Shown here piece by piece: positions 17,904-27,171 of a stretch of DNA of 64,000 nt (its first letter is position 1; each line of letters begins with the position of its first letter). A program made the translations under genes and the position numbers. The stretch is from Alphaproteobacteria bacterium (GTDB lineage Bacteria; Pseudomonadota; Alphaproteobacteria; Rhodobacterales; Rhodobacteraceae): assembly GCA_030429495.1 (NCBI GenBank), contig JAUIFH010000007.1:1-64000 (forward strand), in the 5' to 3' direction. The notes below the pieces were generated by a model, which saw only the letters and a list, made by a program, of their open reading frames with translations, ran no database searches and had not been told where the DNA came from.

Positions 17904-18968
17904 GTGGACATTCTGACCATCGTGGAAGGGATCGGCGAGGCACCGGCTGCCGCCTTGCTCGGGCTTCTCACCGGCATCGTGTTCGGCGTTGCCGCGCAGC
18001 GGTCGCGGTTCTGCCTGCGCGCGGCCGCCGTCGAATTCGCGCGCGGCCGGCTTGGCCCGCGCGTGGCGGTCTGGCTCCTGTGCTTTTCCACCGCCGTCGT
18101 CTGGGTCCAGGGTGCCGAACTCCTCGGATTCCTGCGGGTGGAGGAAGCGCGGATGATGGCGATCACCGGGTCATGGTCCGGCGCGATCATCGGCGGGCTC
18201 GTCTTCGGTGTCGGCATGGTGCTTGCGCGCGGCTGCCCGGGCCGGCTTCTCGTCCTCGCGTCCTCGGGGAACCTGCGCTCCGTGGTTTCCGGCCTCATAT
18301 TCGCCGTCGTCGCCCAGATGAGCCTCAAGGGCGTGCTCGCGCCACTCCGCGACCGCCTTGCGGGGTTTTGGGTGACCGGGGGTGGACGCAACCTTGACCT
18401 GATCGAATGGAGCGGCCTGCCGCGTCAGAGCGGGCTTGCCCTCGGCATCGCCATCGCGATGCTCGCACTCTACCTCGCGCGCAGGAACCGGATCGGCGTT
18501 TCAACGCTGGTCTTCGCCTCCGGTGTCGGCTTCGCGGTCGCGCTTGGATGGATTTCGACCTACGCGCTTTCCCAGGTCAGCTTCGACCCAGTCACGATCA
18601 GTTCTGTCACGTTTTCAGGCCCTTCCGCAACGACGCTGATGTTCTTCCTCGAGCCCGTCCGGGTGCTGGAATTCGACGTCGGCCTCGTGCCCGGGGTCGT
18701 GATCGGCGCGGGGCTGTCGGCACTGCTGTCCGGCCAGTTCCAGTTCGAAGGGTTCGAGAACGAGAGCAACATGCGCCGCGCGATGACGGGCGCCCTGCTG
18801 ATGGGTTTCGGCGCGATGCTGGCAGGCGGGTGTTCGATCGGCGCGGGCGTCACGGGCGGCTCGATCTTCGCCGGCACCGCTTGGCTCGCGCTCTTCGCGA
18901 TGTGGGTGGGCGCGGTCGCAACCGATTTCGCCATCGACCAGCGGGGCGGGACGACCGCCGCCGCGTGA
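17904..18968 (+). CDS. YeeE/YedE-family sulfur-compound transporter
   Basis: A 354-residue integral membrane protein with about nine to ten helices and the conserved cysteine motifs of the family: QRSRFCLRAA near residue 33, LARGCPGRLLVL near 107, and MLAGGCSIGAGVTGGS near 305. In characterised members (TsuA) such cysteines pass thiosulfate through the membrane. The start is GTG with AGGAGGG upstream. It ends two bases from the convergent priA gene. No TusA-like partner is adjacent. Confidence 0.9.
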   Translation: MDILTIVEGIGEAPAAALLGLLTGIVFGVAAQRSRFCLRAAAVEFARGRLGPRVAVWLLCFSTAVVWVQGAELLGFLRVEEARMMAITGSWSGAIIGGLVFGVGMVLARGCPGRLLVLASSGNLRSVVSGLIFAVVAQMSLKGVLAPLRDRLAGFWVTGGGRNLDLIEWSGLPRQSGLALGIAIAMLALYLARRNRIGVSTLVFASGVGFAVALGWISTYALSQVSFDPVTISSVTFSGPSATTLMFFLEPVRVLEFDVGLVPGVVIGAGLSALLSGQFQFEGFENESNMRRAMTGALLMGFGAMLAGGCSIGAGVTGGSIFAGTAWLALFAMWVGAVATDFAIDQRGGTTAAA

Positions 18969-18970
18969 GG

Positions 18971-21166
18971 TCAGTAGAAACTCTGCGGGTCAATGTCGAT
19001 CGAAAGCCGCAGGTTGTTCGGCACCTTCAATTGTCCCACCCATTCGGCCAGCGCCGGCTGCAGGGCCACGCCTTTCGCCACCTTGACCAACAACCGCACC
19101 CTGTGGCGGCCGCGCACGCGCGCGACTGGCGCAGGCGCAGGTCCGAAGACCTGAGCGCCGATCCTGCGGAGCGGTGCGTCGCGGCGGGCAAGCTCAGCAC
19201 CAAAGTCAAAGACCGCCTGCACATCGGGCGAGGACAGAACGATCCCGGCCAGCCTTCCATAGGGCGGCATCCCCGCGGCCTGCCGCTCGGCCGCCTCTGC
19301 CCGCCAGAACGCCTCCTCGTCCCCCGAAAGGATCGCGCGGATCACCGCATGGTCCGGTTGATAGGTTTGCAGCATGGCCTCGCCCGGTTTCTCGCCTCGG
19401 CCCGCCCGGCCTGACACTTGGCGCATGAGCTGGAACGTCCGCTCTGCCGCGCGCAGATCGGAGCCTTGCAGCCCCAGATCGGCGTCGATGACGCCGACAA
19501 GCGTCAGAAGTGGAAAATTGTGCCCCTTTGCAACGAGTTGCGTGCCGATGATGATGTCGGCCCCACCGCCTGCAATCTCGCCGATCTTCTCCTTCAGCGC
19601 GCGGGCCGATCCGAAAAGGTCCGACGACAGCACTGCGACCCGCGCCTCTGGGAAGCGCTCGGCGACTTCTTCGGCCAGCCGCTCCACCCCCGGCCCGACA
19701 GGCGCCAGTCGGTCCTCGGCCTGACAGGAGGGACAGGCGGCGGGCATCGGCTTGGTCTCGCCGCATTGGTGGCAGACGAGACGCTTGAGAAACCGGTGCT
19801 CCACCATCCGCGCGTCGCAATGGTCGCAGCCGATCTGGTGGCCGCAGGCACGGCAGATGGTGACCGGCGCGTAGCCCCGGCGGTTCAGGAACAACAGCGC
19901 CTGTTCGCCGCGCTCGATCCGGGCCGTCACCGCCTTCACCAGCGTCGGCCCGATCCAGCGGTTCGGCTCCAGCGTCTCGGCCCGCATGTCGATGGAGGAG
20001 AGGTCGGGCATCTCGGCCATACCGAAGCGGGAGGTGAGGTCGATGCGTTGGTACTTTCCCGCCTCGGCATTGGCCCAGCTCTCCAGGCAGGGCGTGGCCG
20101 AGGCCAGCACAACCTGCGCGTCGCAGAGCGATGCGCGCAGTACCGCCATGTCGCGGGCATTGTAAAGCGCGCCATCCTCCTGCTTGTAGGAGGTGTCGTG
20201 TTCCTCATCGACGACGATCAGGCCAAGGTCGCGGAACGGCAGGAAAAGCGCCGACCGCGCACCGACGACAAGGCCCACGCCGCCTTCTCCCGCCATACGC
20301 CAAAGCCGCCTGCGCTCGGTCTGGGTCACGCCGGAATGCCACTCGCCCGGCATCGCGCCGAAACGGTCCTGAACCCGCGTCAGGAACTCCGCCGTAAGCG
20401 CAATCTCGGGGAGGAGCACAAGCGCCTGCCGCCGCTGCCGGAGGCATTCGGCAACAGCTTCCAGATAGACCTCGGTCTTGCCCGACCCGGTGACGCCTTT
20501 CAGCAATGTGGTGCCATAGCGCACCGCAGCGATCCCCGCGCGCAACTGCGCGGCGGCGGCGGCCTGGTCCTCGGCCAGCTCCTTGCCCGGCAAGTCGGGA
20601 TCGAGATGCGGATAGGGCAAATCGCGCGGCGCTTCCTCCTCCGCCACCGCGCCTTGTTTCACCAGCCCCTTGACGACGCTCGTCGAAACGCCGGCAAGCC
20701 CGGCCAGTTCGCCCAAAGTGAAAGCGGCCCCGCCATATTCGTCGAGCACATCCAGCACCCGGCCCCGCGCCTCGGTCATCCGATCCGGCTCGGACCAGCC
20801 CTTGCGGTAGACCCGGCGCGGCCCCGGCGGGTCGGCCAGCCCGGGCGCGCGGGTGGCGAGCCTCAGCATCGCCGGCATGGGCGTCAGCGTGTAATCGGCC
20901 GCGCGGATCAGGAAGGACCGCATCGCCTCGCCCATCGGCGCCGCATCCAGCACCCGCGTGACGGGCCGGACCTTGGAAAGGTCATAGCCGCCCTCGCCCT
21001 TGCCCCAGACCACACCCATTACGCGGCGCGGACCCAAAGGCACTTCGACGAAGGCACCCGTGAAGCAGCCCCCTTCCGGCACGCGGTAGTCGAGCGCCCG
21101 ACCCAAAGGCTCGGTTGTCAGGACCGAGACCAGCGCGCCTTCGTCAAAAAACTCAATCTCGCCCAA
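18971..21166 (-). CDS. priA: Primosomal replication restart helicase PriA
   Basis: Helicase that recognises stalled or repaired replication forks and reloads the replisome. In 731 residues: an N-terminal 3'-DNA-binding domain, winged helix near 130-180, Walker [10 protein letters not shown] (about 223-231), Walker [13 protein letters not shown], and the zinc module [15 protein letters not shown] ... CHQCG ... CPSC with all eight cysteines present. Length and motif order are normal. It is convergent with the YeeE gene and divergent from transaldolase. Confidence 0.97.
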   Translation of the reverse strand: MGEIEFFDEGALVSVLTTEPLGRALDYRVPEGGCFTGAFVEVPLGPRRVMGVVWGKGEGGYDLSKVRPVTRVLDAAPMGEAMRSFLIRAADYTLTPMPAMLRLATRAPGLADPPGPRRVYRKGWSEPDRMTEARGRVLDVLDEYGGAAFTLGELAGLAGVSTSVVKGLVKQGAVAEEEAPRDLPYPHLDPDLPGKELAEDQAAAAAQLRAGIAAVRYGTTLLKGVTGSGKTEVYLEAVAECLRQRRQALVLLPEIALTAEFLTRVQDRFGAMPGEWHSGVTQTERRRLWRMAGEGGVGLVVGARSALFLPFRDLGLIVVDEEHDTSYKQEDGALYNARDMAVLRASLCDAQVVLASATPCLESWANAEAGKYQRIDLTSRFGMAEMPDLSSIDMRAETLEPNRWIGPTLVKAVTARIERGEQALLFLNRRGYAPVTICRACGHQIGCDHCDARMVEHRFLKRLVCHQCGETKPMPAACPSCQAEDRLAPVGPGVERLAEEVAERFPEARVAVLSSDLFGSARALKEKIGEIAGGGADIIIGTQLVAKGHNFPLLTLVGVIDADLGLQGSDLRAAERTFQLMRQVSGRAGRGEKPGEAMLQTYQPDHAVIRAILSGDEEAFWRAEAAERQAAGMPPYGRLAGIVLSSPDVQAVFDFGAELARRDAPLRRIGAQVFGPAPAPVARVRGRHRVRLLVKVAKGVALQPALAEWVGQLKVPNNLRLSIDIDPQSFY

Positions 21167-21252
21167 GACACTTCCCGCTCCGGGCTTTCAGCACGGCGAT
21201 GTTTACGCTAATAGCACGCCGAAACCCCGCCACCTCAACCAGGGATCCCTCC

Positions 21253-21906
21253 ATGAAATTCTTCGTCGATACCGCCGACACCGCCGCAATCAAGGAACTC
21301 AACGACCTCGGCATGGTGGACGGCGTCACCACCAATCCCTCGCTGATCCTGAAGTCGGGCCGCGACATCCTCGAAGTCACCAAAGAGATCTGCGACATGG
21401 TCTCGGGTCCCGTTTCCGCTGAAGTCGTGGCCACCGAGGCCAAGGCGATGATCGCCGAAGGCATGAAGCTTGCCAAGATCGCCCCGAACATCGCGATCAA
21501 GGTGCCGCTGACATGGGACGGTCTCACCGCCTGCAAGGCTTTCGCATCCGAAGGCCACAAGGTCAACGTGACACTCTGCTTCTCTGCCGCGCAGGCAATC
21601 CTCGCCGCGAAAGCAGGGGCCGCCTTCATCTCGCCCTTCATCGGACGTCTGGACGACATTCACATGGACGGTGTGGAACTCATCCACGACATCCGCACGA
21701 TCTACGACAACTACGACTTCCGGACCGAGATCCTTGCCGCCTCGATCCGCTCGGTGAACCATGTGATCGAATGCGCCAAGATCGGCGCCGACGTGATCAC
21801 GGCGCCGCCGGCGGTGATCAAATCCATGGCCAACCATGTGCTTACCGACAAGGGGCTGGAGCAGTTTCTCAGCGACTGGGCAAAAACCGGGCAGAAAATC
21901 CTGTAA
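21253..21906 (+). CDS. tal: Transaldolase, small FSA/TalC-type
   Basis: A 217-residue TIM-barrel enzyme: [31 protein letters not shown] and [11 protein letters not shown], where Lys83 is the Schiff-base lysine, followed by [11 protein letters not shown] and FISPFIGR. This is the decameric short transaldolase class, which includes both true transaldolases and fructose-6-phosphate aldolases; a transaldolase role in the pentose phosphate pathway is more likely in this group. The ATG at 21253 gives the canonical N-terminus; AGGGATCCCTCC precedes it. Confidence 0.93.
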   Translation: MKFFVDTADTAAIKELNDLGMVDGVTTNPSLILKSGRDILEVTKEICDMVSGPVSAEVVATEAKAMIAEGMKLAKIAPNIAIKVPLTWDGLTACKAFASEGHKVNVTLCFSAAQAILAAKAGAAFISPFIGRLDDIHMDGVELIHDIRTIYDNYDFRTEILAASIRSVNHVIECAKIGADVITAPPAVIKSMANHVLTDKGLEQFLSDWAKTGQKIL

Positions 21907-21953
21907 CATCGTGTATAGTCCGCCAAAACAAAGCTGAGGCGTGAAGGGTAGTA

Positions 21954-22661
21954 ATGGCTGAAACGGCACTGATTGCGGACGAGTTGCGGAACAAGCTTCT
22001 GGCCGAACCTGAGGCGATACTTGAAGACCGTGACCTGATGAAGGCGCTGATCGCGGCCAACGAGCGGGCGATGGGCGCGAACATTGTCGACCTCCGGGGT
22101 ATCGCGATGGAACGGCTCGAGGCGCGCCTCGACCGGCTGGAGGATACCCACCGCTCGGTGATCGCGGCCGCCTACGAAAATCTCGCCGGCACCAACCAGG
22201 TCCACCGCGCGATCCTGCGGATGCTCGATCCGACGGAATTCGAGGATTTCGTGAAGAACCTTGGCGGCGAGGTCGCGCAAACCCTCCGCGTCGATTGCGT
22301 CCGGCTCGTCCTCGAAACCGTTCGGACAGAGCGCGACGCCGTGCTCGACCGGCTCGGCGACGTGCTATGCGTTGCAGAGCCGGGATTCGTCGAAAGCTAC
22401 ATGTCGGGCGACCGCGCCGGCACCTCCCGCGCGGTGGTTCTGCGTCAGACCTCCCCGGCCTCCGAAACCATCTACGGCCGGTCCGGCGACTGGATCCGGT
22501 CCGAGGCGGTCCTGCGGCTCGAACTGGGGACCGGGCGGCTGCCCGGGATGCTCGCCCTCGGCGCAGAAGACCCTCATCAGTTCCGCGCCAATCAGGGAAC
22601 CGACCTGCTCACCTTCTTTGCCGGCGTGTTCGAACGCGCGATGCGCCGCTGGCTGGCCTGA
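21954..22661 (+). CDS. DUF484 family protein
   Basis: A 235-residue cytoplasmic protein with an N-terminal helical region (LEARLDRLEDTHRSVIAAAYENL) and a GAF-like C-terminal domain with LELGTGRLPGMLALGAEDPHQFRANQGTDLLTFF quoted here only in part. The DUF484 family is known mainly as a neighbour of xerC, as here (9 bases apart). Its biochemical role is not established. GAAGGG precedes the ATG. Confidence 0.85.
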   Translation: MAETALIADELRNKLLAEPEAILEDRDLMKALIAANERAMGANIVDLRGIAMERLEARLDRLEDTHRSVIAAAYENLAGTNQVHRAILRMLDPTEFEDFVKNLGGEVAQTLRVDCVRLVLETVRTERDAVLDRLGDVLCVAEPGFVESYMSGDRAGTSRAVVLRQTSPASETIYGRSGDWIRSEAVLRLELGTGRLPGMLALGAEDPHQFRANQGTDLLTFFAGVFERAMRRWLA

Positions 22662-22670
22662 GCCGGCGCG

Positions 22671-23600
22671 ATGAGCCTCGCGCTCTCTCCCGCGCTGCGT
22701 GACGCGCTTGCCACCTGGCTCGACCATCTGACAGCGATCGACGGGGCGGCGGCCAACACCGTCATCGCATATCGCCGCGACGTGACCGATTTCCTCGCCT
22801 TTCTCGCGAACCATCATGGCAAAGAGATCGGGCCTGCCCGCTTCGCCCGCGTGACGCAAAGCGACATGCGCGCGTGGATGGCAAATCAAAGGGCGCGCGG
22901 GGTGGCCGCCCGCTCATTGTCGCGGAGCCTGTCGGCGGTGAAGGGCTTCGTGCGCTGGCTGGCCGAGCGCGACGGCTTCGACGCGACAGCAATCCTCGCG
23001 GCACGCAGCCCCAAATACCTTCGCAAACTTCCCCGGCCACTGTCGGAGGACGCCGCACGCGGCGTCATCGCGCAGGTGGGCGAGCAGGCACGCGAAGACT
23101 GGATCGCCGCTCGCGATATCGCCGTCGTAACGCTGCTCTACGGTTGCGGCCTGCGGATATCCGAGGCACTTGGCCTGACCGGCGCCGACCTGCCTCTGCC
23201 GGAGGCGCTTCGCATCCGGGGCAAGGGTGGGAAAGAGCGGGTGGTGCCTGTCATCCCCGCCGCACGCGGCGCGGTCGACCGCTATGTCGCGCTTTGTCCC
23301 TTCCCGGTTGAGGACGAACCCCGCAACGCCGTGTTCCGTGGCGCACGGGGCGGCGCGCTGAACCCGCGCCTTATCGCCGGGGCGATGGAGAAGGCGCGCC
23401 TCGGCCTCGGTCTTCCCGCCACGGCCACTCCGCACGCGATGCGCCACAGCTTCGCCACGCACCTGCTTGCTGCAGGGGGCGACCTGCGCTCGATCCAGCA
23501 GCTCCTTGGCCATGCCTCGCTGTCGACGACGCAGGCCTATACGGCGGTTGACGCCACCCGGCTGATGGAAATCTACGAAGAGGCGCATCCTCGTGCCTGA
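22671..23600 (+). CDS. xerC: Tyrosine recombinase XerC
   Basis: Site-specific recombinase that with XerD resolves chromosome dimers at dif. The 309-residue protein has an N-terminal SAM-like DNA-binding domain (residues 10-100) and a catalytic domain with Arg162 (GCGLRISEALGL), a lysine in RGKGGKERVVPV, His255 and Arg258 (PHAMRHSFATHLL), His281 (LLGHASLSTTQ) and the nucleophile Tyr290 (AYTAVD). Its DUF484 neighbour and lack of any mobile context mark it as the housekeeping recombinase. Confidence 0.93.
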   Translation: MSLALSPALRDALATWLDHLTAIDGAAANTVIAYRRDVTDFLAFLANHHGKEIGPARFARVTQSDMRAWMANQRARGVAARSLSRSLSAVKGFVRWLAERDGFDATAILAARSPKYLRKLPRPLSEDAARGVIAQVGEQAREDWIAARDIAVVTLLYGCGLRISEALGLTGADLPLPEALRIRGKGGKERVVPVIPAARGAVDRYVALCPFPVEDEPRNAVFRGARGGALNPRLIAGAMEKARLGLGLPATATPHAMRHSFATHLLAAGGDLRSIQQLLGHASLSTTQAYTAVDATRLMEIYEEAHPRA

Positions 23601-23662
23601 TCGCGCCGCGAGCCCCTTCGCCGACGGTTGCGCCCAGCGTCCATTTCGGTCATGACGCACTC

Positions 23663-24355
23663 ATGACCCTTCGGATCAAGGCACTGTTCGTCCATCTGTT
23701 TACCGCCACCGGCGCAGTGCTTTCGATGCTTGCCATGCTCGCGGCTGCCGAAAGCGAGTGGAGCCTGATGTTCCTCTGGCTTGTCGCGGCGTTCATCGTC
23801 GACGGTATCGACGGGCCGCTGGCGCGCCACTATCACGTCAAGACCAACTGGCCGACCTATGACGGGGTGCTTCTGGACCTCATCATCGACTACCTCACCT
23901 ATGTCTTCATCCCGGCTTTCGCACTTTTCCATTCGGGTCTGCTGCCGGGCTGGACAGGATGGCTGGCCATTATCGTCATCACCTATGCAAGCGTGATCTA
24001 TTTCGTCGATACGCGCATGAAGACGACGGACAATTCCTTTGCGGGGTTCCCGGCCTGCTGGAACATGGTGGTTCTCGTGCTTTTCGCCCTGGAGCCGAAC
24101 TTCTACCTCATGACCGTCATCATCGTGGCGCTCGCGGCCTCGATGTTCACCAACCTCAAGTTCGTTCACCCTGTCCGTACCGAACGCTGGCGCTGGATCA
24201 CGCTGCCGATTGCGCTCGCCTGGGTGGGTTTCGCCGCCCGCGCGGCATGGGTCGACTTTGCGCCGGGCGAACTGGCGCATTGGGGGTTGGCGATCACCTC
24301 GGTCTATCTGCTGGTGGCCGGGATCGCCCAACAATTGCTACCGCAACGCGCCTGA
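23663..24355 (+). CDS. pcs: Phosphatidylcholine synthase (CDP-alcohol phosphatidyltransferase)
   Basis: Inner-membrane enzyme that joins choline directly to CDP-diacylglycerol, a pathway typical of alphaproteobacteria. The 230-residue protein has about seven membrane helices and the family active-site motif DGPLAR...YDGVLLDLIIDYLTY near residues 54-85, with the metal-binding aspartates in place. The spacing and the DYLTYVFIPA segment favour Pcs over phosphatidylserine or phosphatidylglycerophosphate synthases. It is 62 bases after xerC and convergent with the DMT gene (4 bases). Confidence 0.88.
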   Translation: MTLRIKALFVHLFTATGAVLSMLAMLAAAESEWSLMFLWLVAAFIVDGIDGPLARHYHVKTNWPTYDGVLLDLIIDYLTYVFIPAFALFHSGLLPGWTGWLAIIVITYASVIYFVDTRMKTTDNSFAGFPACWNMVVLVLFALEPNFYLMTVIIVALAASMFTNLKFVHPVRTERWRWITLPIALAWVGFAARAAWVDFAPGELAHWGLAITSVYLLVAGIAQQLLPQRA

Positions 24356-24359
24356 ACGT

Positions 24360-25196
24360 TCAGATCCGCGTCAGCACCACACCTGCCGCGATCAGCGCGA
24401 CCGACAGCGCCTTGCCCGGCGTCATCCGCTCGCCGAACATCAGCCAGCCGATCAGAACCCCGAACAGGATCGAGGTTTCCCTGAGCGCCGCCACCAGCGC
24501 GATCGGCGCCAGCGTCATCGCCCAGACCGCGACCGCGTAGGAGCCGTACGAGGCCGCAGCACCCAGACTGCCCGCTGTCCAGACCCGCCAGCCCGTGGGT
24601 AGCGATCCCCGCCCCCGTATCGCCAGCATCACGGCGGCAAAGATGATCCCGTCCAGCACGAAAAGCCAGGCGACGAAAAGGGCCGCATCGCCGGCCACCC
24701 GTGCGCCCAGCCCATCGACCACCGTATAGCCCGCCGTCGCACAGGCCGCGCCGAAGGCGAAAGGCAGCATCCGCCGCGACTCGCCCGAGGTCCAGACCCC
24801 GCGCGCCAAAGCAAGGATGCCCACGCCAAGGACGACGATCCCCGCTGTTTCGTTCACGGCCACCGCCTCACCCAGCCAAAACGCGCCGACCATCAGCGTG
24901 ATCATCGGCGCCGTACCGCGCGCCAGCGGATAGACCCGGCTCAGGTCGCCATGTTCATAGGCGTAGGTCAGGAAGATCTTGTAGGCTGAGTGGATCAAGC
25001 CCGATGCGATCAGCCAGGGCCAGACGGCCGCGCCCGGCCAATCCATCGTCGCGGCGATCACAAGCCCGATCAGGCCCTGCACGCCCGACAGTACCATCAT
25101 CGTGCCGACCCGGCTCGTGCCGACGCGCACCAGCGCATTCCAGCTTGCGTGCAGTAAAGCCGCGCCCAGAACCGACAGGAAAACGATCAGGCTCAT
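24360..25196 (-). CDS. DMT-superfamily (EamA) transporter
   Basis: A 278-residue membrane protein with ten predicted helices in two EamA repeats, each about 135 residues. The first carries HASWNALVR near residue 15 and ARGTAPMITLMVGAFWLGE near 90; the second ends with ALRETSILFGVLIGWLMFGE. Exporters of amino acids and metabolites dominate this superfamily, but the substrate is unknown. The ATG at 25196 is well supported by GGGGAGGGG six bases upstream. Confidence 0.88.
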   Translation of the reverse strand: MSLIVFLSVLGAALLHASWNALVRVGTSRVGTMMVLSGVQGLIGLVIAATMDWPGAAVWPWLIASGLIHSAYKIFLTYAYEHGDLSRVYPLARGTAPMITLMVGAFWLGEAVAVNETAGIVVLGVGILALARGVWTSGESRRMLPFAFGAACATAGYTVVDGLGARVAGDAALFVAWLFVLDGIIFAAVMLAIRGRGSLPTGWRVWTAGSLGAAASYGSYAVAVWAMTLAPIALVAALRETSILFGVLIGWLMFGERMTPGKALSVALIAAGVVLTRI

Positions 25197-25326
25197 CCGG
25201 CGCCCCTCCCCGTCTGCACTCCTAAATGCCCAATTGTGCAGCCACAAGCGGCCAGTTTAGAATCATTCCAATCCTTGACTTGACCCACGCGCGGGCGCAT
25301 ATCGAAGGCGCAACGGAGGCGCTCCC

Positions 25327-25887
25327 ATGTTCATCCAGACCGAATCCACGCCCAACCCCGCCACGCTCAAGTTCCTTCCGGGTCAGGCCGTTCTCGGCAC
25401 CGGAACGGCTGACTTCCCGCAAGCCGCCGGCGCGGAGAAGTCCCCCCTCGCCCGCCGCATCTTCGCGGTCGATGGCGTGACCGGCGTCTTCCTCGGGACC
25501 GATTTCGTGACCGTGACCAAAGCCGAGGCGGTGATGTGGGATCACATCAAGCCCGCGATCCTTGGCGCGATCATGGAGCATTTTCAGTCCGGCCAGCCCG
25601 CGATCGAAGGCGATCAGGCCCAGTCCGGCCACGCCTCCCATGACGGCCCGGACGCGGACATCGTCAAGCAGATCAAGGAACTGCTGGATACCCGCGTGCG
25701 CCCGGCGGTCGCGCAGGATGGCGGTGACATCACCTTCCACGGCTTTGACCGGGGCATCGTCTATCTGCACATGCAGGGCGCCTGCGCCGGCTGTCCGTCA
25801 TCGACCCTGACCTTGAAGATGGGGATCGAGAACCTGCTGCGTCACTACATCCCGGAAGTGGTCGAGGTCCGGCCCGTTGCCGCCTGA
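25327..25887 (+). CDS. nfuA: NfuA/NifU-like Fe-S cluster carrier
   Basis: A 186-residue protein with an N-terminal Nfu domain (MFIQTESTPNPATLKFLPG) and a C-terminal NifU domain with the cluster-binding pair Cys153-x-x-Cys156 (GACAGCPSSTLTLK). It delivers [4Fe-4S] clusters to target enzymes and is often important under oxidative or iron stress. The next gene, tsaB, starts inside its last codons. Confidence 0.95.
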   Translation: MFIQTESTPNPATLKFLPGQAVLGTGTADFPQAAGAEKSPLARRIFAVDGVTGVFLGTDFVTVTKAEAVMWDHIKPAILGAIMEHFQSGQPAIEGDQAQSGHASHDGPDADIVKQIKELLDTRVRPAVAQDGGDITFHGFDRGIVYLHMQGACAGCPSSTLTLKMGIENLLRHYIPEVVEVRPVAA

Positions 25888-26581
25888 GACCACTGGCTAC
25901 CCCAACAGCCGGAAGACTTTCCCAAAGGTTCTGGCGTTTGATACGTCCGGACCGTTCGTGGCTGTTGGCATCACAGCCGACAGCTATTCAGGCGGACATG
26001 TGGAGGAGATGGCGCGAGGTCAAGCTGAAATTCTGTTCCCGCTTTTGGAGAGAAAACTAAAAGGGGCTGGATGGAAATGGAATGACCTAGATGCAATTGG
26101 TGTTGGTATTGGCCCGGGGAACTTTACCGGAATTCGTATAGCTGTCGCCGCCGCACGAGGGCTCGGCCTTTCCCTCAAGGTTCCTGTATTTGGTTTGTCC
26201 AACTTTGATATCTTGCGTGGTCACCCTTCCGGGAGGCAGGTGATCTCTCTACGCGCACCTCGTGAAATGGCCTATGTTCAAGGCTTTATTGGAAATGCGC
26301 CTGCCACTCCGGCGCGTCTTATCGATCCAAGTGATCCTCCAAGAGATCTCCAGCTTTCATTCGGCACAGTTGTAGTCGGATATCGGGCGGTGGAAATCGC
26401 AGCAAAGTTGGACGCAATTGGCATAGACGAAGACTTCGCCCCGAACCCTGAACTCATGGCAGAGTTGACAGAAGAACTCTATCTCAAAACTTCAATGTGG
26501 CCCGTCCGCCCCGCCCCGCTCTATGTCCGCCCGGCTGACGCGGCGCCGCCGCGAGAGGCTCCGCCGGTGATCCTGCCTTGA
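25877..26581 (+). CDS. tsaB: tRNA threonylcarbamoyladenosine biosynthesis protein TsaB
   Basis: Non-catalytic partner of TsaD in making the t6A37 modification of ANN-decoding tRNAs. It carries KVLAFDTSGPFVAVGI near residue 17 and GVGIGPGNFTGIRIAVAAARG near 75, the ASKHA signatures of TsaB. The 234-residue length is normal. The start used is a TTG overlapping the end of nfuA, but no ATG exists nearby and the true start is uncertain. From about 25900 to 26500 the DNA is much poorer in GC (26 of 60 bases at 26041-26100; 29 of 60 at 26161-26220) than the last codons or rimI (46 of 60 at 26761-26820), suggesting replacement by foreign DNA. Confidence 0.88.
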   Translation: MPPETTGYPNSRKTFPKVLAFDTSGPFVAVGITADSYSGGHVEEMARGQAEILFPLLERKLKGAGWKWNDLDAIGVGIGPGNFTGIRIAVAAARGLGLSLKVPVFGLSNFDILRGHPSGRQVISLRAPREMAYVQGFIGNAPATPARLIDPSDPPRDLQLSFGTVVVGYRAVEIAAKLDAIGIDEDFAPNPELMAELTEELYLKTSMWPVRPAPLYVRPADAAPPREAPPVILP

Positions 26582-27039
26582 CGAGCACACCCCGCCACGA
26601 CGAACTGGCCACGATCCACGCCGCCGCCTTCACTGTCCCGCGCCCCTGGACGGCCGCTGAGATCGAGGCGCTGCTGACCACCACCGGCACGTTTCTGGTG
26701 CATGAAGCCGGCGGGTTCCTCATCGGTCGGGCGATCGCCGGAGAGGCGGAGCTTCTGACCGTCGCGGTCCACCCCGAGGCGCGGCGCGCGGGAATCGCCC
26801 GGCGTCTCGTCGATGCGTTCCTCGGCGACGCCGCGATGCGCGGCGCGGTGCGGGTCTTCCTTGAGGTGGCCGCCGACAATCGGCCGGCGCGGGCGCTTTA
26901 CACCTCGGCGGGCTTCACTGAGGCAGGGCGACGGCGAGGTTACTATTCCCGACCCGAAGGGCCCGCGGTGGATGCGCTGATTCTCGCCCGCGCAACCGGC
27001 GAACAGCAGCCGGAATCCTTGACCGAAAGGTCAAACTGA
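26578..27039 (+). CDS. rimI: Ribosomal protein S18 alanine N-acetyltransferase-like GNAT
   Basis: A 153-residue GNAT-fold acetyltransferase with the acetyl-CoA loop VHPEARRAGIARRLVDAF near residue 62 and the RimI hallmark LEVAADNRPARALYTSAGF near 100, followed by RRGYYSRP. The TTG start overlaps the tsaB stop (TTGA), so the pair is translationally coupled; tsaB-rimI linkage is widespread and supports the name. Base composition returns to the chromosomal norm here. Confidence 0.87.
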   Translation: MTSTPRHDELATIHAAAFTVPRPWTAAEIEALLTTTGTFLVHEAGGFLIGRAIAGEAELLTVAVHPEARRAGIARRLVDAFLGDAAMRGAVRVFLEVAADNRPARALYTSAGFTEAGRRRGYYSRPEGPAVDALILARATGEQQPESLTERSN

Positions 27040-27063
27040 CGCCCCGTCGGCCACAAATAGCTA

Positions 27064-27092
27064 TTGACCGTCACTGGGGCTTCCGCACTAAT
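27064..27092 (+). promoter_or_regulatory. Candidate sigma-70 promoter for the BMP-type ABC operon
   Basis: TTGACC at 27064-27069 is followed after 17 bases by ACTAAT at 27087-27092. The -35 is near consensus and the -10 moderate. It lies 80 bases before the first gene of the operon and after the rimI stop. Confidence 0.4.
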
Positions 27093-27171
27093 CGGTGGCA
27101 ATCCGCACGAAAGCGGCCGTCCTGCGGCCCACGGGAGGCGGATGGCAAATGACCCAGACAGGGAGCGATCC

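Noticed and set aside
17774-18391. In-frame upstream extension of the MFS gene
   Set aside because: It runs antisense through the YeeE gene and its regulatory region; the membrane protein starts normally at 17773 or 17761.
22671-23600. Tyrosine recombinase as sign of an integrated element
   Set aside because: It is housekeeping XerC: DUF484 neighbour, normal length, no attachment-site repeats or phage genes nearby.
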